Origin: Seison nebaliae
Taxonomy: Eukaryota > Rotifera > Pararotatoria > Seisonacea > Seisonidae
Reading direction: 5' to 3'
Assembly (NCBI GenBank): GCA_023231475.1
Contig: JALJEE010000946.1
Location: forward strand, 1 to 62,569
Length of the DNA: 62,569 nt
Positions 48,756 through 58,249 of this stretch are shown piece by piece. The position numbers and the translations under genes are program-made. Under the pieces are notes generated by a model. The model saw nothing but the letters and a program-made list of their open reading frames with translations, made no database searches and was not told where the DNA came from. Position 1 is the first letter of the stretch. Every line of letters begins with the position of its first letter.

Positions 48756-48785
48756 ATAACTCCTTTAAGGAGTTATCTTTTTTTC
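48756..48785 (+). repeat. Stem-loop followed by T-rich tract
   Basis: ATAACTCCTT, one T, AAGGAGTTAT forms a perfect 10-bp inverted repeat directly before a run of T. It lies about 125 bp upstream of the SOSS-B-like start. The role is unknown. Confidence 0.5.
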
Positions 48786-48907
48786 TTTTCAATTTACCCC
48801 ATGGGGATTTGATATGAATAAAAAAAAATGAGAGAAGTCATTCTAATTGATCTATTCAATTTCTCAGCTTTATTTTTCCTTTAAATAATTGTTCTCTGTG
48901 GAGTGAG

Positions 48908-49456
48908 ATGGCTGGATCACCGAAAGACAATAAGATGCACCATCTGCAACAACCGCCCCAACCAATTCAATCATTCCCAGGAATGGTGCCATCACCCGGC
49001 ACTCAACATCATCATCAACAAATGATTCATCATTATCAGCATATGACACAACAGCCGCCGTCCTTACAATATCCACCTCAGTCATTGAATAATGATGGAG
49101 TGATACCGATCAAGAATCTTCAGATCGATATGAAGAATATCAGTGTTCGTGGAATTGTGATACATTGTGAGAGAATAAAATTGACGAAAGATCAGAATCA
49201 AGTTAGGACGGTGAAACTAGCGGATTATAGTGGTTCCATCAATTTGGCACTATGGAATGAATATGCTGTGTCGGTACAACCGGCCGACGTGTTATTATTA
49301 AGCGGAGGAAATGTGGCCGTATGGCAAGGGGAACTCGTCCTCAAATTAGGAAAAGGTCAATTGATTAAAGAAAAGGAATTCTTTCATCCTTTCTCATTGA
49401 AGGTCAACATGAGTGAGAACAAACGAGGCATGATTATACCGAATAAAACACACTGA
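48908..49456 (+). CDS. NABP: SOSS complex subunit B-like single-strand DNA-binding protein
   Basis: An intronless 182-residue frame. The first 70 or so residues are rich in Pro, Gln and His (for example HHHQQMIHHYQHMTQQPP) and have no counterpart in the usual short SOSS-B proteins. They are followed by one OB fold. Characteristic segments are VIHCERIKLTKDQNQVRTVK, LADYSGSINLALWNEYAVSV, QPADVLLLSGGNVAVWQGEL and VLKLGKGQLIKEKEF. These match the VRT.kvaD.tGsI..s.Wd ... i.pGDiirl..gya.v..g.l.ly.G pattern of NABP1/2 (SSB1/2). The family binds single-stranded DNA in double-strand-break repair and in the Integrator-linked SOSS complex. Confidence 0.8.
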   Translation: MAGSPKDNKMHHLQQPPQPIQSFPGMVPSPGTQHHHQQMIHHYQHMTQQPPSLQYPPQSLNNDGVIPIKNLQIDMKNISVRGIVIHCERIKLTKDQNQVRTVKLADYSGSINLALWNEYAVSVQPADVLLLSGGNVAVWQGELVLKLGKGQLIKEKEFFHPFSLKVNMSENKRGMIIPNKTH

Positions 49457-50161
49457 ACATTTTCTTCACTTCGTAAATAATCATATATAAACAGGTAAAA
49501 TTAGTTCTGTTCTTTTTTGTGAAATGGATAAAGATTTCTCTTCTTCGTTGAGATTTGTGTATTGCGGGCAAGAATCTCTCAGATTTTTCACCTTGAACTC
49601 AAGTAGTTTGTTTGGATCTTTTATTATGTTTACTGTTTTCTTCTAAATATCGTTTGCTAATAAATAAAACTACTAAATTCGATGTCTAGCACATCTTTTT
49701 GACGCGTGGGAGAGACAGACGAATCAATATCACCTCCAACAATTCGGAGGGGGAGATGTGAGACAATTGTCAAGACAATTGAATAAGAGTAGAATGTCAT
49801 GGTGTTAAATAAAATAGTCAGATGAGAAGTCATCCGAACGACGTAGCTTGAACAGTTGGGAATTTTAGATAAAGTTTAAATCTGTTCTTCTTCATTTCCC
49901 TCTAATCTAGCCATTCACAGTAAGAATTGATAATTTTATCCTAATACAATTTCCTTCTGATTGATGTCTATTCAATATTTTCATTTATTCAATGTTTAAT
50001 TCAGTCGTCTCCTCTATCTTATTTATCGGCCTTGGGGTATGGGACTTCATTGTTCGATGTGCCTAGTTCCAATCCTTTTCTATTTATCTCACACTTAATC
50101 GACTCGAACAGTAATCTCTTTCTTCATTCATTCATTCATTCATTCTGCCTTCGATAGATTG
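49457..50161. other. Intergenic, SOSS-B-like to GPCR
   Basis: About 700 bp. It contains a short ATTC tandem repeat just before the GPCR start (about 50123-50146). No gene is supported. Confidence 0.5.
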
Positions 50162-51798
50162 ATGGATAATAATTATACAGTCAATCCCGAAATCAATTAC
50201 AATCCCCACCTCACCAAACAAAACTTTATTCAATCCATCATCTTATTCTGCATTTTCGCCGTATCATTCATCGCTAACTCGACAGTCGTCGTATTGATAT
50301 CGACGAAGAGTTGTCGAAAGAATTCCCATCAGATCTGTAAGAATAATGCCATACGAATTTTTGTTCGTCAATTAGCCATCTCCGATTTGGCCGTAACGAC
50401 ATTCGGCATTCTCGGAGAGGCCATATGGAAAGTTCCATTCTCTTCCTTCATCTTCACCTCATATTCTCTCTGACAGTTGACAGTCATGTTCTACGGTAGT
50501 AACTTCCTGTGCAAATGGTTGAAAACAATGCAGATCTTCGCATTCTATCTCTCCATTATTAGTACCATATTAATCAGTGCTGATCGGTATGTCGCCGTTC
50601 AACATCCTCTTTCTCTCCACAACTGGCACCAACATCTAACATCAGTCATATCATTCGGATGGTTCCTCTCCCTACTTCTCTCACTCCCACAAGTTACTCC
50701 TCCTTTCTACATTCTCCTCATTCACTTTCATTTTTCAGTGTTTCATTTTCAAATTAGCTACGCCATCAGTCTCCTCACACTTCTGGCAATGTGTCAGTTT
50801 CTTTTTCCTCGAACAATCGTTCCTAAACGGGGAAATATTAAAAAATAATTTGACGAACGTAGACGAAGCGATTAAAGAGAAACATTCAATTTTCATTCGA
50901 TTGAAAGATGTACAACTTCATGATTTCTGCTATCGAATTTACGCATTACTTTCCTTATTCATCATTCCTCTTCTAATCATCGCTTACTTCTATTGGCGTA
51001 TTTCCAAATGTCTATTCGATCGTCGACATCATTCCTACGTATCAAACTTCTCTCACAAACGACCCAAATCCTCGAACAAACACAGTGACAAGAATCAGCA
51101 TTCACAAATCTCAATTCAAAATAACGGTTCCGTTAGCAGTTTCTCCAGAGGCGTTCATCGCATCTCCACAACATCTTTCATCGATACACTCAAATACAAA
51201 AAAAGTCAATCGATAACAAGTTCATTTTTTTTTCTCCAAGCAATCATTCCATCTTTTATTAGCCGTCGATTCCCGTAATATTCCTGGTGACTTAATGGAA
51301 TTCGATTGTCCGTCAACTTCACGTTGGAAATATTCGACCAATTCCAGTCGTACTACAAGGAAATCAGATTTACGACGAAAATCTACAGGCAAATGTTATG
51401 GTAATCGAGGAACATCAAAAGCCTTAAAAAAGTCTCTGTTGTTAAGTATTTCCATTGTTCTATTATTCATTCTATTTCACGCTCCTTATTACATACGAAT
51501 GTTGATTCATATGACTTTCTCCAATCAGACAGAGTCGAAAACTCAAAAACTTTTTGCCGAATATATTTTCTTTTCAGTTCTCATCAACTCCGCTCTCAAT
51601 CCGGTTATTTATGGAGTTTTCTCATCTCGAATTTGTTAAAAATATAAGAATTCTTTTTCCACATTCATATCTCAACATACAATGTATGATAAACACATTC
51701 TTTTACATTTATTTCTTTTTTCAGTCATATTTCGTGAGAAATCATTAAATGGAATTTTCCTTTTCTATCGACTTTTATTTAGGATTAGATATGGATAA
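50162..51798 (+). CDS. Class A GPCR, GnRH/AKH/corazonin-receptor-like
   Basis: Exons 50162-50431, 50477-50692, 50739-51219, 51263-51634 and 51725-51798 join in phase to 470 residues. Seven membrane helices are visible. Landmarks are VRQLAISDLAVTTFG in TM2, WKLTVMFYGSNFLCKWLKT with the TM3 cysteine, ISADRYVAVQHPLSL (DRY), SLPQCFIFK in TM4 and HFWQCVSFF with the loop-2 cysteine. TM6 has LFILFHAPYYI and TM7 has NSALNPVIYG. The W..TV.F.G..LCK and QC.SF patterns, together with the HPL after DRY, place it with the GnRH/AKH/corazonin/vasopressin group. The third intracellular loop is long and Ser/Lys-rich. Exon 5 rests only on splice signals; otherwise the protein ends at a TAA at 51637. Confidence 0.82.

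Positions 51799-51800
<2 letters not shown>

Positions 51801-51834
<34 letters not shown>
51801..51834. repeat. (AT)n microsatellite
   Basis: Seventeen AT units between the convergent ends of the GPCR and transporter genes. Confidence 0.95.
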
Positions 51835-51837
<3 letters not shown>

Positions 51838-51879
51838 ATGATATCATTTGTTTATCGTTAATTTACTCAATCGTTTCCA

Positions 51880-54800
51880 TTATGCTTCGTTCTGACTGTT
51901 AATTAATTTTTGAATTCGTCGTTTTCGAACTTTCATTCTCTTCCTCACTTTCGTCGTTCCACTCTCGTTCTTTTTAGGGATTTGTTCAATCTCCTCAATC
52001 TTCTCTTCTGTCGTCACCAATTTCGATCCTTCACCATCTACCAATTTCCCATTTTCTGACGGTAACTTGTAATTGTGTAATTCTACCGAATTCTTCAAAT
52101 AATAATTCGATGGTGTTACTTCGCTAAAGAACTTATCCTTCTCATTCGTCTCGTCGAGTGTTGTCGCCTTTGAACTGAAACTTCTCAATGATTTCTTCTT
52201 TGACAAGTTACTGGCACTTCGAGATGAATCGGGACCATTCACCAGTTTGATATCAGAATAAGATTTAAATACTTTCGAATTCTTCTGTGGTGTTATCGTA
52301 TCAGGTGATTTATTTTGACCGAACTCTAAAAATTTCCCACGAACAATACTTGATGATTCACCACCAGCTACATTCCCTTGAACTGTCTCTTTTTTTTTCT
52401 CCCCTTTCTCTTCCTCCGAACCTTTACGAGCTGAATTAAATCGATAATATTCACTTCCCATACTTGGCAGTGTATCGGATTCACCCGATTTCGCTAAAAT
52501 TCGTCGCGACGTAATAATTTTCTTCGAATAATAAGTTGACGGTTGTTCATTATCCGAAATATCTGCCTTGGATTTATCAGCTTTCCATTTTTTATTTGTT
52601 TTTCGTTTCTTTTCTTTAGGACGGACTTGTTTGTCCGAACTCGATTTACCACGAACTGATCTTCCCCAACTCGATTTTCCATGACTTGTTTTACCTCGGC
52701 TCGATTTACCTCGACTCGTTTTTCCTCGACTCGATTTTCCACGACTCGATTTCCCACGAATTGATCTACTATGAACTGATTTACCATATGTTGATCTTCC
52801 TTTACTACGTTTTCTGTTACTTCGAACTTTACGAGATTTCATTTTCTTTGAACTACCTTTACTCGGTCGATTATGTTCTCCTAACGTATATCCACTCGGT
52901 CGATCAGGAAAAGTAGCGTCTTGAGTTTTTCTATCTCCCATGGATTTGGTGTCACTCGGTCGTTCTAAAATCGGCCCACTAGACCGATCGTTATGAACAT
53001 TGTCATGAGTTGGTCGAATAACACTACTTCTCAGTACACTCGTTCGAACTTTACTCGTTCGTATATGTTTCGATTTATCGTGTTTCGATTTATCTGGTTT
53101 CGATTTGTCGCGATTCTGTTTATCTACTTTCGATTTATCTACTTTTGATTTATCTACTTTCGATTTATCTACTTTTGACTTTTCTGCTTTGGATTTTTCT
53201 GGTTTCGGTTTTTCCGCTTTCGATTTTTCTGAATGAACATTGCTTGGTGGACCCTGATGTTGAGTTGGAGCTGGATGATGATTTACGACCAATGTTTTAT
53301 TCGACGGAATCTGACTCAGCTTACTAAATCGTTTCGAACTGACTTTATTGACGGAAGCGGAATATAACGGATTTAGGGATGATCGGTTTGAATAAGCAAT
53401 ATTTTTGTAGTATTTATAACCGGTGAGTGAAGAGGAGGTGGATGAGTCACGTTCTGAAATGGCATTAACAACGAACTTACTTACAGACGCTGTTCCAGTG
53501 GACATGGATCTTGATGGAACATAAGTACTAGGTCGTGGATAAATTTTTAATGGGGTCGAATCATTCTTATAATCTCCAACGAATAAATATGTTTTTCTCG
53601 TGGCTTCTTCCTTCTCTGATTTTTCGATGTCTTCCGTGGGAATTGGTTGGAATGATTCGGATGAATTAGAAGCAGATATTGCAGTTTCTGGATCAATTTC
53701 TTCCGTCTCATAAAAACTCGAACCATTCATATGATACATACTACTATATTTATTATAACTGACTTTGACAGCTTCTTGTGATTCTCCTCCTTCAACATCT
53801 TCTTCCGATTGAGCTCGTACTTCAGTGTTCCTATCACGTTCAATTATTATTCGTCGCACTGGCATATGTAGCAAATAAACGATAAGAATGATAAATAAGA
53901 TGAAAAAGAAAATGGAGAGTTGGAGTATGGTGAATTGGGAACCGATGAGTATTGAAGCACCAGTAACAAATACGACCAATAACGGTGCATAAGTGATTCG
54001 ACGACTAACGTAATCTTCATTCATTAATCGTGTACAATTATATCGAAGGTGAAAAGAAGTAATTAGTGTCACTAACAAATAACACAAGACGACCACACTC
54101 GCCAACAATATATAAATGGTGTTGTTGGATCGGAGGGAACCGGAAAAGAACCCTAAAAGAAATAAAGTACCGTTACCAAGACTGAAGGACCAAATAGTTA
54201 ATTTAGTATAAGGTGAGTCATATGCGGCGCATTTCTTTCCACTTTCACATTGACACACATGATTTGCATGAGGTTCACTTAGTCGACTGTAAAGTAATAG
54301 GTAACAGTGAGTTACAGCTCGAAATAAGAATGAGAGAATGATGAAAGAAACCATCACATGTGTTTGGATCCATAATCCCAATCCAATGCAAGCTGCTAAA
54401 CAAAGAAAAATGAAAGCAAATCGTATTTTCAAAGAGGTACGATAGCCGGCCAAAAGAAATATCAATTGTTTCCTCCCAATATTCTTCAACAGTTCATCGA
54501 TATAATTCGCCATCCATACTTGTTGAATGACTAAGGACAAATATGGGAAAAGAAAGCCAACGAATGCTCCTCGGTATAAAGATTTCTTATAAAGAAAAGC
54601 CCAAATTACGGGCGTCGTCGAATTAGTCAATATCCAGGGACACGTTACGGTCATTGAGACGATGAAGATCCCGTACAACGAAGTAGCGATAAGAATAGTG
54701 ACATTAACGGCAGCCCATTCGCCAATTTTCGCTTTCTGAACATAAACATGCTCATAGTCGACAAAGGCGTAGAGTGCTAGACCGACACTCGCCAACATAT

Positions 54801-55527
54801 TCGAATTGTCGTCAGGAAATGTGACACTCTTCGTCGGTTCTATCGTACTGCTGTAAATGAAAGTGAATGACAAGGACAAAATGACGACGATATTGATGGA
54901 GGAGAGTATTTTGGTGGAGTAGCATTTCAAATGATAATGGATGATGGAAAAGAATACCATGATGAGGAGGGTGAGGAAGAGCCACCAATTGACGAAATCC
55001 ATAATGAGAAATCGGAAGAGGTAAGGCAATTGTTTCCACTTGGCTTTGATATAGATCGATTTCCTCTCCACATAATTATTCATGTACATGTCAAACATTA
55101 GTGCACCAATCTGAATACTGACGATAATGACTAAAACTAAGCCTACAAATATTGAGTTGAATGGGATATTGTTATAGTCGAGAATGAAACTTATCAATGT
55201 CGTCCACATGAGAATGAATGATACGAGAGCTGAGACTGACCGTTGGAAGATTTTAAAGTGACATCTCTGGTCGTAAATAGCAAGCAGTTCGGAATGTATC
55301 GAATTTATGAGAATAACAAGAATACCAGCAATAATAAAAGCGATGAATGCGGATGAACCTAAAGGAAGTTATTGTAGTTTTAGAGGAACATAGTTTTAAT
55401 TGATGTATTAGTTGATGAATTAACCGGCATAATTAGCGATAATCTCTCCAGATAGCGAATAAATACCGACGCCAAACATCAGATTAATGACGTTGGAGAA
55501 GATATCGTAATTCTCCATCATCGACAT
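51880..55527 (-). CDS. SLC7/APC-type amino-acid transporter-like protein with long repeat tail
   Basis: Exons 55527-55425 and 55358-51880 (66-nt intron) join to 1,193 residues. TM1 carries NLMFGVGIYSLSGEIIANYA, the unwound GxG helix of CAT-type (SLC7) transporters. GSSAFIAFIIAGILVILINS and a later LALYAFVDYEHVYVQKAKIG align with CAT TM2 and with the LYAFvGFd.i.t..eE segment of TM6. About a dozen helices fill residues 10-540. The remaining 650 residues are cytosolic, polar and very basic, with two tandem pentapeptide arrays: KSKVD units at about residues 743-794 and RGKSS units at about 897-941. The acidic substrate-site residue of the CAT TM6 motif is poorly conserved, so transport activity is uncertain. 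The first ATG was chosen because it directly precedes TM1. Confidence 0.65.
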
Positions 55528-55772
55528 TCTCGACACAATTCTCTTTGCAAAATTTCGGACGAATATTGATTTTAATTTGATTTCTGATTTCCATTTCAAA
55601 CTTTACATAGTCAAATATTCCCACTAATTCACTTCCGTCAAATGGAAATTTTCATTTTTCCTTTTCGATTTTCCCCGTCTACCACTCACCCCCTATTCGA
55701 ATCATTAGTTTTATTGGAACATTTTTATTAATCATTTTTATTAATCGCTCATCCAAATATTTCATTAACAGA
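55528..55772. promoter_or_regulatory. Putative shared promoter, SLC7-like/NDRG
   Basis: A 245-bp gap between divergent start codons. No specific motif is claimed. Confidence 0.35.
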
Positions 55773-56959
55773 ATGACAGAAAATCACGATTCAGTTCAAC
55801 CTCTCTTGAATTTGGTGAATTCGAACAAATCCGTGAAACATTCGGATGATGATGTTCATTTTCTTTTTCTTCTCCTCATCCTCATTCTTTCGAATTAGGC
55901 CGATTTCATAATGAAACGTATCGACAATCTCTCCCTCTGTATTCAAGGAGACGAGAGTAGTCGGAAATCCATCATCACTCTCCACGATTTAGGTGCCAAC
56001 GGGCTCAATCAGATGTTGCCCTTCTTTCTTCATCAAGATCTCGCCGTCATCACTCGACATCAATTCTCCATTATTCATGTGACGGCACCAGGTCAAGAAA
56101 ATAAGACGAGAACAATTTCCGAATTTCCGACGATGGATCAATTATCATCGAACATCTTCAAACTCATTCGAACGATGAAGTTCTCTCTCTTTCTCTTTCT
56201 CTCTTAAATTTTTGATTGAATTTTGAGTATTCAACAATATGTTGTTTTTGGGGTTGGGTTTGGTGCAAATGTTCTCGCACGTTTAGCTGTTAATATATTT
56301 TTTTTTATTTATTCAATTTATAATTTAAAAATTTTTTTTCATTTTTAGAAATACGACAACGAACGTTGTGTCGGTGCCGTTCTCTTTAACATCTCGTCGA
56401 GTAAATGTGGCTGGTTGGAATGGTACTATCAGAAATGGAATATTTGGTATCTCTTATCACACACATATACGGATGCCATCCATCAATACATTCTCTGGCA
56501 TCATTTCGGTAGTGTTGGAATTTTTGAAATTTCATTTTTCCAATTAAATTAATTTCACACATTTCTAGAGAACGATGAATGACAATCCGGAATTAGTGGA
56601 AGATTATGGATCAATTATTAACAACGAAATCAATCCCTACAATCTCGGACTTCTCATTCAAACCTATACACAGTTTTCCATTCGAATTATGCGAGAAATT
56701 ATCAATTATTTTTTAAAGACGGACCGATCTCAATATCGTTCGAGAAATGAAAGAAAACAACATCAAATGTCCCTCTCTCTTCATTATCGGCAATTTCTCC
56801 GATCATGAAGACGACACGGAATACTCATTCTCCCGAGTACCGTCTAATGAGGCGTCATTCATGAAAATACAAGATTGTGGAGGTGCTCCATTACTTGAAC
56901 AACCGGAACAAGTGGCCGAAGCATTCCGACTCTTCTTACAAGGACTGGGATTCCGTTAG
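55773..56959 (+). CDS. NDRG: NDRG-family protein
   Basis: Exons 55773-55853, 55899-56179, 56228-56288, 56349-56513, 56569-56672 and 56719-56959 join in phase to 310 residues (introns 45-60 nt). The alpha/beta-hydrolase core is recognisable: SIITLHDLGANGLNQMLPFF, FSIIHVTAPGQE, FPTMDQLSSNIFKLI, YVVFGVGFGANVLARLA (the G.G.Ga nucleophile elbow, with Gly where a hydrolase has Ser), RTDLNIVREMKENNIKCPSL, and a C-terminal DCGGAPLLEQPEQVAEAF then FLQGLGFR. NDRG proteins are catalytically inactive hydrolase relatives involved in stress response, differentiation and membrane trafficking. The tail beyond FLQG is absent, as in the shorter family members. Confidence 0.92.
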
Positions 56960-57393
56960 TTTTTCTTTCTTTTCTCATTCCATCAGTCTTACGATAGTGA
57001 CTAAAATGAGTGTGACGGAACATACCATTCCTCATCGACGGGGGACCATACCAGAAATAAGTACCGACCATCAATCCTCATCGAAGTCGGGCGAAAAAGA
57101 GATTTCTGTTTGAAGTTCGAAAAAATGGAAAAGATCGTTGTCATGGCAATGGAGAATGATTGACTGATTTCCATGAAGAGAATTGTTCACATATAACTCG
57201 ACTACTCTTCTCGCACTATCGAACAGAAGAAAATTCTTTTTCAATAAATTTTCTACTTTTCTTTAATTATGAATTGGACTTGATACTATATTCCATCGGA
57301 AAACAAATAAAATTTCGTTATTCTTTTCTCTTCATTTTCCATCCATTTCATTCACTAATTCGATAAGGAGAATTGTAATATATTGTGTCTGTA

Positions 57394-57401
<8 letters not shown>

Positions 57402-57428
<27 letters not shown>
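57402..57428. repeat. (TA)n microsatellite
   Basis: A pure TA run preceded by a TGTG stretch. Confidence 0.9.
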
Positions 57429-57929
57429 GTCATTTATTGACGATAATAGATGTGTGTAATGTTCTTTTAATAGTTGAGTAATGGGAATAGATGTGGCTTG
57501 AATGTCCGATCGAAGTTGAGTGGTGAAGTAAATAGGAAAAGAAAATAGAACAAATTAAAATCGATAATTTCTCAGTGGGAGATCAATTGATGTGTTCCCA
57601 TCAATAACAATAAACAAATTAAATTGTTATCGAGTGACAGTTGAAAACGTCGTCAACTCGCAAGACGAGGATGAGTGCTACATGTGGTGTGATCGCCTTT
57701 AGGAAATTTCCAGTCTATTGATATTCGTTTTATGAAATTGACAGAAAAAATATGAATTTTGTTGATTGAATAAACCTTGAGTGGGAGGAAAGCAACGAAA
57801 TAACAATCGCTCTTTCACATTCCACTATTGATCTATCAATTTTCTTAGTTAGTTTTAAAAAATTGTTAAGAAAAAATTTGAAACACGATTTCTTCTTTCC
57901 TCCCCGACAATTCTTTCCAGGAGCTATTT

Positions 57930-57932
<3 letters not shown>

Positions 57933-57962
<30 letters not shown>
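57933..57962. repeat. (CT)n microsatellite
   Basis: A pure CT dinucleotide run. Confidence 0.9.
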
Positions 57963-57971
<9 letters not shown>

Positions 57972-58249
57972 TGAATGGAATTATTATATTATTTCTCATA
58001 AGAAAAGAAGAAGTTGTTTAATTTTTGAACGGAAAAGTGTTGTCTCCTCCTTCTCCTTCTCCTCACATACTTCCACCTCTTTCCTTTCCATCCGATCATA
58101 GAGAGTCTAAATTTCACTCCTTCCAGATGTTCCTTATCAGATAATCATTCCAATCTGCTCTTTCTCCTCATGATGACGATGATGAGTTGGAGAGCGTTGC
58201 ACACTGATTAAGTGGAGGCATTGCAAACGAAGAATGTGAAGAAGAAGAA

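Larger units (their letters stand above)
56960..58249. other. Intergenic, NDRG to CHPF-like
   Basis: About 1.3 kb holding two microsatellites, (TA)n at 57402-57428 and (CT)n at 57933-57962. No gene is supported. Confidence 0.5.

Noticed and set aside
51637-51639. TAA as the GPCR stop
   Set aside because: Not excluded, but a GTTAAA donor one codon earlier and a TTCAG acceptor at 51724 extend the tail in phase, as is usual after NPxxY; kept as an alternative.
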